A DNA stretch of 64,000 bases from Lantana camara (GCA_037501455.1 CM074859.1:21333001-21397000), one strand, 5' to 3'. Numbered from the stretch's first letter, positions 34,923 to 47,370 are shown. Numbers and translations: made by a program. The notes: generated by a model from the sequence alone, not told the origin.

Positions 34923-37848
34923 ATGGCCGGAGATCACGTAGAAGAATTCGCCCGCGAAGTGGAAGACATGGCTACCCAAAGTTCGTCTCCGCCGGGCTCT
35001 CCTAGGGGCGAAGAGTTGGAAGCGGCCGTGATGGCCATAGATGAAAGGGACCCAAATGGGGTTGAGCCTCTCTTTGAAGAGATGAACTTAGTAATGGAGG
35101 CGGAGAGACAGGGAGTGACTCTCCCGATAACCGAGAGCGCAACTCACCCCCATCGCCATACAGTGACGGTGGCCATCACCGCTCCGGCTCCGGAAACCGA
35201 GGAAGTAACGGGGCCCTCTGAAAGATCCCGTGATAAGGGCAAGGGCAAGAAAACCAAGAAAGCCAAAGGGCCCAACGAGGGTGAAGGCTCGGGCATGCAG
35301 GCGACCGACCGTACCCTGGACGAGACCCCTAGCACCATCACTTTGGGGGAGATAAAGTCCGTCATGGCCCCCATCCACTGGGATGAGCGTTTCAAATGGA
35401 GAATTCCGGCCAAACATGAGCGTGCCAATCATCCCCCACCTGGCGAGATGGCGGTGTACATGGATGCAATTGGCTCGGGGGGCCTATGGTTTCCAATTCC
35501 AGTACCGGTGGCTTCTATTCTGAATGACTTGAATCTTTGCCCTTCACAAATTGTGCCTAACGGCCTCGCCCTGATATCCAGCTTCGTGATCCTCATGAAA
35601 TGCACCTGATTCGAGCCCTTTATGCGGAATTTCAACGCTCTTTTCCAAGTAGTGAGCTCACTACGCTCGTCACCGGAGGTGGGTTATTTCTACTACATCC
35701 AAGCTAAGGCCCACTTGAAGCTGATTAATTCTCCCTCAACCACCTATGGCCCTGATTGGAAGGAGAAATACATCTTCGTCAAAGCCCCAGAAGATGATGA
35801 TTTCGGGGTGGCCCGAGAGTGGATAACTCATGGGAAGGGATCCCTCGTAAAGAATCGCTTAGAATCTGCCTTCCCAAAGGATTGGGCTAAGAACTTGGCT
35901 AAGGCATTGAGGGACGAGGGCCGCCTAATTCGCGCCAAAGACTGGATAGATGATGCGGAGCTTATGTTTCTCTGCGGACTTACTAACGATCCTCACTATC
36001 TCAGCAACTCTCCCGCTCGAGACGTGGAGAGAGATGGTTAGATTTTAGGGCGTTAATTTTTAGATAGGGATGCTAACCATGTTTTGTTTTTGTAACTTGT
36101 ATTCTGTAAGATACATTTAAGGGTTCCTAACCCTCGTTTTCGCCTTCTCTGCAGGAGTAGCAATTTTAAGCATGGCCGGAGGAATCAGACACGCCGCTCG
36201 TTTTGCCAATGCTGACAGGCGTTAAAACCAGCAAGGAGATCAACAAAATCAGCCACCCCGAGGGGCAGGGCGTGGCAATGAGCACGGAGGGAGACAATCG
36301 GCGAGTTCGAGTGCCGGCCAAGGTCGGAGTAATAGCCAAGCGCCCAATCTTGACACGAGGGTGCTTACGAGTGCCCCTAACGCCTCCTCAGTGAGCGGGG
36401 CCATTATTCCTGCTCCGATCCCACCACCTAGGCCCTCGTCAAACGTCACTATCAGGGAGCGAGAAACGGGCGCCTCAGCCTCTAAGAAGAGGAAAAGGAT
36501 GCCAGATTCCTTCACCATAGCTGGCAAAGGGAAGCAAGTGGTTGAGGGTCCCAAGGGCGGCGACGGCGAAACTTCCTCCTCGGAAGATGAGCATTTATGG
36601 GACTTCGACCGCAAGGGAGACAGGAGCTACACAGGCTCCACTGATGGGGGTGCCGTATTGCTGAGGCACGGGACAGTGGCCCAAACCATCAGTCAAAGTA
36701 TATATGAGAGGGCCCAATTCTCTGCGGACCATAAGCACTTATATTCTGAGTCTATGGAGAAGGTGGCGAGCGACATGGTCCATACCCTCATCTCCGTAAG
36801 TTTCCTTTCCCTTGTAACTTCACTATCTCTGAAAGGTATTATTTTTCCATATTCTTGCTAACACTTTCATTCTTTCGAGCCCATGCAGCAAGTACTCCCG
36901 AGGGCGAAGAACATCCAGATGCGTGCCACGGTTTATGCTGACCGGAAGGCGAAATATAAGAAGATGGCGCGCTCGAACGATCCTGCCCAGATTCAGGAGG
37001 AACTGGACACGGAAAAGGCCAAGTATATTTCCCTCAAGGAGGAGTACAACAAAATAGAGGCCGAGATGAAAAGTTTGCGAGATGACTTCAAGAATGCGGA
37101 AACCGCTCGAAGGAGTTGGCGCGACCAGTTCAAACAGCTGGATGAGAATCACAACAAGCTCAAGGCCGAGCGTGATGGTTGGAAGACGAGGGCTTTGGAT
37201 GCAGAAAGAAAATTTACTGATACCATGAACCAATGGCCTCAAAGTCTCGAGCAATCAAACAAGGAGACGCTCATCAAATTCTGCCACTCTAAAGCGTTCA
37301 ATTTTGCAGCCTCTCTCCACTGTTTAGATGAGGCTCAAAAGGCCTTCAACTTGGCCATTGAGCAAGGCATCCACAAGGGCTTGACGGATCCGGCCATCCG
37401 TGGGGCAGAAGGCACGGGGCTCATGTTCAATGAGCGATGCGAGGAGGATGACGACGACCGTGATGACCCTGAAGCCAACATATCTGAACCGGAATACGGC
37501 TTCTTGGTCACTCTTATTCAAGATGAGTACATGGCGGCCCATCCTCCAGAAGAAGCATCTCAAGCAGCACAAAATGAGGGGAATAACGTTGCAGACACCT
37601 CCTCCCAAAACCTTCTAGTAAACGAGCCCCAGGCGCCCATCGCATAAAATGCCCCCATTCCTCTAGCTGTCGTTGCCAACGAGCCCAATGCTCCACAAGC
37701 GCCGGGAAACAACGAGCCTGCACCTCCAGCCGACCAGAACCAAGATGATCAAGCCCCCCAAGCGCAGCAGCCCGAGGGCCCAGTTCATGATCCAGTGGCT
37801 CAAAATATCTTGGTGGTTCTCGATGAAGATGTCGCTCCTGCTGTCTGA
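34923..37848 (+). pseudogene. Spliced antisense additional gene (gypsy-type transposon domain, PF04195-like), with three stops
   Basis: Exons: 34923-36036, 36155-36795 and 36889-37848. The GT..AG introns restore one frame of 904 codons. In-frame stops at about 35607 (TGA), 36223 (TAA) and 37645 (TAA) break it. From the N-terminus: an acidic Ser/Pro-rich region with a basic KGKGKKTKKAKG patch; a conserved domain at about residues 165-370 (PSQIVPNGLALISSFVIL, EVGYFYYIQAK, WKEKYIFVKAP) that matches what is annotated as putative gypsy-type transposon; a low-complexity linker with KKRKRMP; a long coiled coil (about residues 590-690); and an acidic, proline-rich tail. Its function is unknown; such extra ORFs are known from Tat elements. 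It is transcribed against gag-pol and ends convergent with it. Confidence 0.8.
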
Positions 37849-38140
37849 ATTTCTCCTTCATCTGCATAAGTTGTAGCTCTTCTTTTCCTAACTTAGCGTC
37901 TTTCCTTTGTAAGAATGTCATAGGCCTTTGAGCCTTAGTTTTGTAATATTTGGCGAAGAGCCCTCCATTAATGAAATCCTTCATTTTCTCATAATGCTGT
38001 CTCTCTTTTCCTCGATTGTGAAGTTTTATTTTGCGCTTGTTGTAAACAAATCTTGTAATAATAAGATTGTGTGTAACAGGCTTTGTAAAAATTGCATTAC
38101 TTAGTAAGAATTGCATCGTTTAGCTAGGTCATAAAAACTT
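37849..38140. other. 3' flank of the antisense gene
   Basis: T-rich on plus after the stop, with AATAAT- and ATTAATGAAAT-like words that could guide polyadenylation near 37970. No coding function is seen. Confidence 0.35.
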
Positions 38141-38577
38141 CAAAAAACTTGACTAAGTGTTGACTGATCATGGGGGTCTTACTGTGAGGCTGCCCTCATT
38201 CAAGACTTGCGTAGGTTTTTGCTTTTTTACTTAGAAAATTTTGCTAAGTCTTGAGTAACTACGAGGGTCTTATTGAGAGACTGCCCTCGTTTAAGACTTG
38301 TGAAATTTCTTCTTAATCTTGGAAATTTGGCTAAGTCTTGAGTAAATACGAGGGTCTTACTGAGAGACTGCCCTCGTTCAAGACTTGTGAAATTTCTTCT
38401 TAATCTTGGAAATTTTGCTAAGTCTTGAGTAAATACGAGGGTCTTACCGAGAGACTGCCCTCGTTCAAGACTTGTGAAATTTCTTCTTAATCTTGGAAAT
38501 TTTGCTAAGTCTTAAGTAAATACGAGGGTCTTACTGAGAGACTGCCCTCGTTTAAGACTTGTGAAATTTCTTCTTAA
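38141..38577. repeat. Tandem 87-bp hairpin-forming repeats between convergent genes
   Basis: Units start at 38246, 38333, 38420 and 38507 with an exact 87-bp period. A diverged unit precedes them from about 38141. Within each unit AAGTCTTGA pairs with TCAAGACTT and ACGAGGG pairs with CCCTCGT around a 16-base loop, forming a two-part stem with a short bulge. The array lies between the end of the plus-strand gene and the end of pol. Confidence 0.9.
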
Positions 38578-38996
38578 TGATGCTATCGTTGGACGAGCGC
38601 GCTTGTGTTTGTTAATTTTTTAGGATTTGCAGGTGATCCCGTTTTCGTGCGCAAGGCGTTGTGACAAACGACCAAGGCCTACTAGGATTTGTCTCGTGTT
38701 TTTTTTTCCGACTCATCTGTTTGGTTGTGAGCGTTACTAGGCCATCCTTATGAAGGCGTCCCCCCATGCTGAGTAGAGCGCAGGCAAGCGTAACCCAGAT
38801 GAGATAATATCGTGCGTATTGGAACGGATTGCCAACCACGCTCGTGAAAACGAGGGACGTGGGTCATATTCATTTGCACAATTTATGAGCAGTAGTAAAG
38901 GAATATTCAAGAAAATGCATTATAACTTACTTGAGATTTGAATTAGTACATAGAACCCATCAGAGGGACTGTCACATCATCGTTTCTAGAGAGCTT
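38578..38996. other. Spacer between the hairpin array and the pol end
   Basis: About 420 bp with no recognisable reading frame. It would lie in the 3' untranslated part of the gag-pol RNA. Confidence 0.4.
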
Positions 38997-41900
38997 TTAA
39001 ACATAAAACCGTCGGAGGTTGCACGCATTCCAAGGGCGAGGTAAGCGCTCACCTTGAAGTGTCTCCAGGGTGTATGTGTTGTTAGCTCTGATTTGTATGA
39101 CTTTGAACGGACCCTCCCAGTTGGGGTCCAACTTCCCCACATGCTTGGATACTTCCACTTTCTTCAAAACCAGGTCTCCTAGTTGGAAAGTTCTTTCTCG
39201 CACACGCTTGTTGTATTGTTGTGCCACTGTTGCTTTATATCTGTGTATTTTGGCCCAGGCCTTGTCTCTTCTTTCCTCCAGTAGGTCCAACTCCAGGCTC
39301 CAACAATCTTCATTAAGCTGAGGCTTGAAATAAGCTACACGAGCAGATTCATTTACAATTTCTGCTGGTACCATTGCTTCTGACCCATACACGAGCGCAA
39401 AAGGTGTCTCGCCAGTGGCCGCTCGTGGAGTGGTGCGATAAGCCCAGAGTGCCCCTTGCAACTCTTCTACCCATTCACTCTTTTTGCTTTCTAGCATTGT
39501 TTTTAGATGTTATAGGATGACCCTGTTGGTAACTTCTGCCTGCCCATTGGCTTGGGGATGGCCCACGGAGGTGAAGCGCTGTTCAATCCCTAACTCTGAA
39601 CACCATTCTCGCGTGTCTGCCGCTATGAACTGGGATCCGTTGTCTGAAATGAGCACCCTTGGTATACCGTACCTGCAAATAATGTTTTTCCAAATGAAGT
39701 CCCTCACGACCCTGAAGGTGATTTTTGCTACGGCCTCAGCCTCGGCCCATTTGGTAAAATAATCGACAGCTAAAATGACAAACTTCTTCTGTCCGACCGC
39801 GATGGGCAAGGGGCCTACGATGTCAATTCCCCATTGGTCAAAGGGCCATGAGACATCTATAGGGACCATTTGAGCGGCTGGCTTGAGGGAGGTTAGAATG
39901 GAATTGGCACTCAGGGCATCTTCTGGAAAACTCAATGGCGTCTTGGAGAACTGTGGGCCAGTAAAACCCACTCCTTAGAATTTTCTTAGCCAGGACACAC
40001 CCTCCTGAATGATTCCCACAACTCCCATTATGAATAAGTTCGAGCGTTTCTTTTGCCTGCGAGGGCCTTAGACATCTCATCGGAGGTCCCTAAAAAGACT
40101 TCTTGAATAGTCTTCCTTCAGAATCTATAGAAAACCGAGGGGCCTTACTTCGGATTTTTCGAGCCTCCACCTTGTCAGTGGGACAAGTGCCATCTTTAAG
40201 AAATCTGACAATATCGTCAAGCCAACAGGGCTCGTGCGGATCAATCATAGCGACCAGCTCCTTGGCAATTCTCTCTTTGATCAATGGCTCTTTCGTTCTA
40301 AGGAACGTGACCGAACGCTCAGAAGTGCCTTCTAATGCTAAAGCGAATTTGGATAGAGCGTCACCGCGCTCGTTTTCTGCTCGTGGAACTTGGAGTAGAT
40401 GGAATTCTTTGAACTTCCCAATGATCTCCCTGGCTTTGCTCAAGTACTGCACCATGGTGGTTTCTCGAGCCTCATAAGTTCCTTCAATCTGGCTCGCAAT
40501 TAGCTGTGATTCAACATAAGCGGTGATTCTGGAGGCTCTGTTCTTAGAAGCAATTTTCAATCCCTGCACAAGGGCTTCATATTCCGCTTCGTTATTGGTG
40601 ACTTGAAAATCCAACCTGATTGCAAAGTCTAGCTCAATCCCACTGAGGTCTCTAAGGGTTAGCCCTGCTCCTCCCCCTTGAGAGGTTGAGGAACCATCCG
40701 TGTGCAGGACCCATAATCCCTCATTCTCCAGAGCAGCAGGTTCTAAACCGAAGCGTTCCACCAGCAAATCCGTTACTACCTGCGCTTGTATAGCGGTTCT
40801 GGGCTCGAAACTTAAGTCAAACTGACTCAACTTAATGACCCATTTTATCAATCTTCCCGATACGTCCGGTTTGGACAAAACTTGCTTCAAAGGCTGATCT
40901 GTAAGGACCGTCACCGAATGCTCTTGGAAGTAAGGCCTCAATCGCCTTGAAGCATTGATGAGGGCAAACTCAAAATTTTCAATTTCCAAATACTTCTTCT
41001 CTACCCCTTGTAATGTTTTTCTCAAATAATAGACAGGTAGGTGCTTACGTTCCCGTACAGCTACCAGTACCGCGCTCGTTGCATCAGTCGAAATGGAGAG
41101 GTATATAAACAACCTTTCGCCTTCAACGGGCTTGGTTAGGAGTGGAGCGCTCGAAAGGTAAGCCTTCATGTCTTGCAAAGCTTTCTCACACTCCTCGGTC
41201 CACGCAAAATTTCATGCGTTTCTCAAAATTTTGAAGAAAGGAAGGTTTCTGTCTGCTGAGCGTGAAATAAATCTGTTTAGGGAAATGATTTTTCCCACTA
41301 GCACTTGCACTTCCCGGAGCTTTCGAGGGGAGGGGATCTCCAAGATAGCCTTGATTTTCTCAGGGTTGGCCTCAATTCCCCTCTGACTGGCCATGTAGCC
41401 CAAGAACTTTCCCCTTCGTACTCCAAAAGTACACTTTGAAGGATTCAATTTCATCCCATACTGGCGCAAAATTGAAAAAGTGCGCTTGAGATCCTCCAGA
41501 TGCGAGCCCTGACGCTCGCTCTTGACTATCATATCGTCAACGTAAACCTCCATGGATCCCCCAATTTCTCTTTCGAACATCTTGTTGACGAGACGCTGAT
41601 AGGTGGCTCCAATGTTCTTGAGTCCAAAAGGCATGACTACGAAGCAATAAACCCCTAAGTGAACAACAAATGAAGTTTTGGGGTGATCTTCTGGGGCCAT
41701 AAAGATTTGATAGTACCCCTGGAAGGCGTCCATCTTGCTCATGAGTTCACACCCAGCAGTCGAATCCACCAATTGATCTATCCGGGGCAATGGGTATGGA
41801 TCCTTGGGGCAAGCCTTGTTAAGATCAGTAAAGTCATTGCACATGCGCCATTTATTTGTGCTTTTGGGCACCAATACCACGTTGCACAGCCATTCTGGGT

Positions 41901-43151
41901 ACAAGATGGGCTCAATGTACTGAGCCTCCAGAAGCTTGTTAACTTCTTCCTCAATGACTCTCTTCCAAAAGTCGTGTACATCCCGTTTCTTCTGCTTAAT
42001 GGGTTTAAACGAGGGATCCACATTGAGCATGTGGACTATAACGCTTGGGTCAATCCCTGTAAGGTCAGACGCTTTCCACGCAAACACGTTAATATTCTCT
42101 CTGAGGAAGTCAATCATCATATTCTGCGAGGGTCCAGAGAGGTTGGACCCAATCTGAGTAATTTTATCCTTGTTCCCTGGTTCTAGCTCAACAGTAAGGA
42201 ATTTTTCTGAGGGCTCGATTCTCACTTCTGGACGAGGAAGCTCGAGTGCCCTCTTCTTCCCTGTCAGACGCTCATCAACAAGGGGCTCGTTACCGTCACG
42301 CTCATTCCCCTCAGAGGAGGATTCTTCAACCGTCCCTGGCGGAGCACTTTCGAGGGAGTCTTTGGCGCTGGGATCTTTCTTCTTGTTCTTTTTCTTATTC
42401 AACTTGGCCCTCTTATGCACGGGACCATCCTCGTCTAGATTGGGGAAGTCAACGGATTTCTTGGTGGACCCAATTTGGAAGGTTTTCTCTGCTTTAGGCT
42501 TTCTGAGGGACAGCATGTAGCATTCCCAAGCCTCTCGTACGTTGCACAAGACTTCTCCAACGCCCTCGGGGGTGGGGAATTTGATTTTCTGGTGGTAGGT
42601 GGAGATAATAGCTTTGAACTCAACGAGGGCTGGCCGTCCAATTATGATGTTGTAGGGAATATCAATTTCTACCACTGCATAAGTGACCATGAGCATTTTG
42701 CACTGTGGGGCTCGGCCGAATGAAGTGGCCAAACGAATTTGCCCCCGTGGGACGACCTTAGAACCTCCAAAGCCAATGAGGGCTGTTTTGAGAGGTTCGA
42801 GCGGGACGGTGGCATTCATCTTTTGGAACGTAGTGTAGGGCAAAACATTAGCAGAGCTCCCACTATCCACTAACACCCTCTTTACAACGTGATTGTGGAC
42901 ATCTACGCTAACCACTATGGGGCAATCAGAGGTTTCACTGTCCCCATGGGGCGTTACAATATGCTCTAAATCCCTATCGTCAAATCCTATTACATCATTC
43001 TCTCTCGAGCATTGATCACTTGCCTTCTGAATGGCGTAGACGGATTTGGGCATTGGTCATAACTCCGAATGTTCCGTTGTCGGGCAGCGTTAGAATCTCC
43101 ACCTGAGGAACCCCCTGCTATCATGTTGATGACCGCGAAAGGGGTATTCTC
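38997..43151 (-). pseudogene. pol: pol polyprotein: protease, reverse transcriptase, two RNase H domains, integrase
   Basis: Aspartic protease VLVDSGSSANVLP (about 42880) and IIGRPAL. Reverse transcriptase with KWRMCNDFTDLNKACPKD, MPFGLKNIGATYQRLV and catalytic VYVDDMIV (about 41530). Gypsy RNase H region around STDATSAVLVAV and LRPYFQEHSVTVLTDQPL, without the usual catalytic layout. A second, Tat-type RNase H with LHTDGSSTSQGGGAG, NNEAEYEAL and VESQLI (Asp replaced by Glu). Integrase zinc finger (HNGSCGNHSGGCVLAK, CPECQ), core WGIDIVGPL, ISDNGSQF and HPQANGQAE, and a C-terminal part ending at 38997. In-frame stops lie near 41212, 40090 and 39510, and a frameshift between 39838 and 39971. It would copy and integrate the element if intact; it is not. 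Confidence 0.93.
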
Positions 43152-45156
43152 TTACTCAGGAGCTTTCCCTTTGTTACGGTGGCTGCTCTCAGGAGGGCCT
43201 CTCCCTTGTGGGCTTCTTGAGTGCGACGGGCTCCTCCTCCTTTCAAGGGAACGATCCTGACAGCGCTCATCGTAGCGCTCCAAAACTTTCACAAACTCTT
43301 TCAAATGGCCCCCCGCAACGAGCCTCTGAGTTTCCACTTCCAACTGGCGGCATTCATCCGTGTCGTGCCCCTTTTGTTTGTGGAAAGCACAATACTTGTC
43401 TGAGCTCCGCAATGCCTCTGTCTCCCTCATTTTGACAGGTCTCTTAAAGAGTTTCTTGTCGGAGAGGTTATAAACTTCGGAGTTTGGCCTCGTGAGTGGG
43501 ATACGCTTGAAACGACGAGGAGAAGGTGAGGATTTTTTGCGCTCCTTTTTGATAACAACTTCCCGACCCCGCTCCTGGTGACGCTCGTGCCTTACTGGGC
43601 TATGATGCCGGGGCCCATTCGTCCCATACATATCTTCGAGCGCAAAGAATGGCTCGGCAACTTCCCTTAAGGCCATGAGGGTTCCTAGTCTTCTCTCCAC
43701 GATGGCATCGGCAAACTTTTTGCTCACATACTGCTTGTGATCCACAGCCTGAAAGAGCACTGGGATCAAGAAATCCATGGAATGTCTCTCCACTTGCAAG
43801 ATCTCCTTGTTGAAGCGGGCGAAGAACGAGCGAAAGGGACTCATTTTTGCCTTGCACTATGTTGTAAAGGACAGTGGGCGCAGTGACTGGAGCCTTCAGA
43901 GAATTGAAGTGATTGAGGAAAGCGTCGGCCAACTCCTGATATGAATGTATCGAGCGTGGCGGTAGTCACTTGTACCACTCCTGAGCCATTCCTACTAGGG
44001 AAATGACGAAGGCTTTGGACCAGTAGTGGCTCGAATGCTCATATAAATGCATCAAGTGCAAGAAATGATCCAGGTGTTCCGCTGGATCAGTTGTTCCGTC
44101 ATAGCGATTGACGGAAGTGGGAATTTTGGCCATTCCTGCTTGGGCCATTAAAACTTCTTCTACGAGGGGGGAGCCCCTCGCCAGCGGATGATACTCATAA
44201 GTGCAGAAGTTCTCCTCCTGCTCCTTACGGTGGGGGACCCGTGGCTATTGGTCTTTGCGACGAGCGTCTCTGGCGTCGGATCGCTCATCCCTGCTGTGGG
44301 AGATCTGAGACCGCGCTCGAGAGAGCTGTCCGACCATATCCTTTATCCCCTGCAGCTGGTCTTGCACAGCCGCGAGGAGATTAGGATTTACATCTCCTTC
44401 CTTATCCCCTTGCTTTGTGGCTCGGGAAGCTCTTTTAAAGGCATGAGAGTCCCCTTTATTTTCATTGACCCTTTCCGTGGGCTCTCTGCTCTTGCCCCCA
44501 GGGGGACGCTCGTTCTCGCCCTGGTTGGGCGTCTCTTTGGCAGGCGGTTGTGGCGGTTGGGCCCTTAGGACAGCCTGGGCCTCCCTAAGCGGATTTGTCT
44601 GTAATCCGCCCAAAGGAGGGGCAACTTGAGTGGCCTGCCTAGAGGGGAAATACATGGAGTGAAACTTCTCCCATGCCCCCTGGGCCGCCTGAACCTCACA
44701 TTGGGCGTAAAGAGCCCTTAATTGCTGAGGGGTTAGAGGGGGTAACTCCACCCCTTCAATCTCCCTGGGGATCACCACCGGGAGCTGGATCTGGCCGGCG
44801 TGGTATGGCTGAACCGGCGGCATCATGACAGTGGGAGTAAGTATATATCCCCGGCGGTGACATCATGTAGTTTTGTCCTCCTGGATTTGCATGTGCATGA
44901 ATCCACTGACTCTGGGGAAGCTGAGGAAGGGTGGAGAGAGAAGCACCTCCAACGGTGCTGGAGACTGGCGTTGCTGGTGGCGCAAGCAGTGGAACCGAAG
45001 ACTCCGCCGGGGGAGTCACACCTCCGGCAGGTGGTGCTCTACTAGCGGCGACGGAGGGAGGCGGTGCTCCGCCAGCCGCGACGGAGAAAACAACGAGTTG
45101 GCATCCTGGGAGGGGTTCACTCCTCCTCCCACAGCTCCTGATCTTGTAGCTACCAT
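43152..45156 (-). pseudogene. gag: gag of the 33-46 kb element
   Basis: It starts at the ATG at 45156 (MVATRSGAVGGGVNP), about 65 bases after the primer-binding site. A Pro/Ala-rich region needs two compensating frameshifts before 44826. Next comes a Gln/Pro-rich spacer, then the gag core (VNRYDGTTDPAEHLDHFL, LMHLYEHSSHYWSKAFVI) broken by TGA at about 43964, and a frameshift near 43850 into FFARFNKEILQVERHSMDF. It ends with a zinc-knuckle-like CAFHKQKGHDTDEC and a basic SPSHSRSPQGR tail. Gag forms the particle shell and binds RNA. Confidence 0.88.
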
Positions 45157-45222
45157 GATTAGAGAAGATTCTAGGTGTTTGCTTTTCAACTAGCAGAAAG
45201 GAAGAAATGAGTTGAGAGCTGG

Positions 45223-45242
45223 TTTCCCACAGACGGCGCCAA
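45223..45242 (-). other. Primer-binding site of the 33-46 kb element
   Basis: Read on minus, TTGGCGCCGTCTGTGGGAA follows the 5' LTR after a few bases. It is the same site as in the 6.6-12.8 kb element. Confidence 0.75.
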
Positions 45243-45245
45243 AAA

Positions 45246-46066
45246 TAATGGGTCTGAATATGGGGTACAGAGTCCAATCACTTTAGAATTTGTTTAGGTG
45301 AGGAAACCACTGGAATATCGTCGAAAAAGATGGGGGTTCTACCTGCTAGGACAAACACACAGACAAAAGTCAGAAGGCCAAGCTGGGGGGAACTGGGGGT
45401 GATTCCCAGTTTGGCTCTCCGACGCTCAAGTCAGATGAAGATCTGAAAGAGATAAAATGCAGAGTATGGAGTTGCAGTAATGAAAGTGGCTTACAGTGGA
45501 GAAGATGACCTTGCATATTTATAGTTGAGGGTCAGGGACCCTTTGGTCATTTGCACCGTGTGGTCCTGGCCGAATGTTGTCCTAACACGTGGCATTGCGA
45601 GAGAAACCTAGGAGGAATCTTCCCTGCAAAAGCTAGTGAAAGTTGGTGTTGGCAACAGTGGTAGGTGCGCGGGCATGTACGGTGTGTCAGAGAGCCGTTT
45701 TAGGGGCTGATTACGAGGGCTTAAGAGCACGCTCGTGTCAACCAAGAGCCTTGGAGGCCAAGGAATCCGCTAGGGGATGAAGGCCAAGGCTTGTGTAATA
45801 AGTTGGAGGGAAAGCCTCTCCGAGGGAGTGCAGCGCTCGAAAAGGGCTCCCTTGACTGATTGGAACGTTAGCCGTGTAGAATGAATTCACGCTCGTCGTA
45901 GAGAGGCGAGGCTGATCACTTGCACGCAGAGCGGAGTTGGCACGTGTCTTTGACGCATGAGGGTCCAAGCGCTCATATATAATAGCCTCAATCACAATAG
46001 GACAAGTGTCATCTTCTTGAGTGGCCACATGTCCAAACGTGGGACGATCGTATTTTAACCCCATCA
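45246..46066 (-). repeat. 5' LTR of the 33-46 kb element
   Basis: 821 bp, paired with 33486-34307. The inner end has changed to TAATGGG on plus, against TGATAGG in the other LTR. Confidence 0.93.
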
Positions 46067-46071
46067 TCATA

Positions 46072-47039
46072 CTTGTTCCGCGACTGATAAAAATATTAGC
46101 ATGGGCGGTTAATAAAATAGTAAATGTAATACATTTATGCTATATATATAATTGGTTATGTTGGGTGGAGCTAGACATGGACTAAAATATTCTAACGTAG
46201 GAGCATTTCTATTGTTTTATTCCAAAAATTTTCCACGCATATGAAAAATTAACTATTTTATAAGAGAAAATTCTAACTCAAACACGATTCAAACAAAATC
46301 ATACGTGTTAAAACATTGGTCTAATCTAAATTAACTATAATAATTCAATATTGAAACTCCTTATTAATTCTTGAATCTCTCGATGATTTAATCCTATTGA
46401 ATAATTATCTATCAAGAATGCCTTTATCTATTACTTTTTATCCTTTTTCTTTTTCCTTTTTGATGCATCTATTATGAATATATTTGTTCAACGGCACAAG
46501 TAATTTCCACTTCCGGTCATTTTTCTTTGATAAGGCTTGAATCTATCGTCACGCAAAGGGCTCTAAACTTATTTGCATATATTTGGAGTACAAGTTCAAA
46601 TTAAAGAGAATTCTATATATTTGGTAGTATTCAATTGATATCATAAGTTGCGACATATTTTTATATGATTATGACATAATTTAAAGTAGAATGTAGACAT
46701 AATTATCAATAACATTATATCAGTAGAATCTCATAATCATATTATACTTACGTGTCTCACCAATTCGTATAGCTTTACCAGTTTCGTGATATACAACATA
46801 ATTAAAATTTTAATACATTTGTGTCTTATGAGTTCCTTTAACATAGATAGAAATAGTTTTCTACACTATCACACGTAGATCTGAGCACGGCATATGGAGC
46901 GTGCGACACAGCACAACGGGGGAGACCGTATTTTTGGAGGAGTTAGAGACATTTTACACCTTAATAGTAATATTTAATATGATTAATTATGTGCATTTGA
47001 ATTCTAGTTAAAACAATATTGTAATATATATGGGGTCTT
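46072..47039. other. AT-rich intergenic DNA
   Basis: No gene, RNA gene or clear transposon end was found. Confidence 0.35.
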
Positions 47040-47370
47040 TTTTAAAAAGTACCTAAAAGTTGAAAAAATTTGCTTTAACTCCCCATTTTTAAAAAAATTC
47101 TTCTTTGTTCCCTAGATGACAGGCCAAATTTGCTTTAACTCCCCATTTTTCTTTAAAGGTTGTATTAAAACTCAAGAATCTCGTATCCGAACCCCGTTCG
47201 GGACGTGATTTCGGGGTTCGGATACAATATTCTTGAGTTTTAATACAACCATGGGGAGTTAAAGCAAATTTGGCCTGTCATCTAGGGAGCAAAGAGGAAC
47301 TTTTTTAAAAATGGGGAGTTAAAGCAAATTTGAGTTCTCATTTGGGGATTTTTCGGGAATTTCCCGATAT
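47040..47370. mobile_element. Palindromic MITE (CTCCCC/GGGGAG family, copy 3)
   Basis: Arms at about 47065-47200 and 47210-47340 are reverse complements, sharing TTTGCTTTAACTCCCCATTT, CTAGATGACAGGCC and GTATTAAAACTCAAGAAT. The apex (CCGAACCCCG) is GC-rich. The right edge (TTTGGGGATTTTTCGGGAA) matches the left edge of the copy at 17410. Confidence 0.75.

Larger units (their letters stand above)
33486..46066 (-). mobile_element. Full-length Ty3/Gypsy Tat-lineage retrotransposon with an antisense extra gene
   Basis: The element is bounded by about 821-bp LTRs and a 5-bp duplication TCATA (33481-33485, 46067-46071). Coding order on minus is gag, protease, reverse transcriptase, a Gypsy RNase H, a second RNase H and integrase. 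The extra RNase H and the extra gene on plus next to the 3' LTR mark the Tat group. Several stops and frameshifts make it non-functional. The LTRs differ at roughly 25 positions by eye (about 3%), so it is older than the element at 6609-12838. Confidence 0.95.

Noticed and set aside
37514..38116. Minus-strand ORF of 200 codons
   Set aside because: It lies opposite the C-terminal exon of the antisense gene and is its shadow.
38141..38577. CRISPR-like array
   Set aside because: The repeats are contiguous with an 87-bp period and no unique spacers, in plant DNA inside a retrotransposon.
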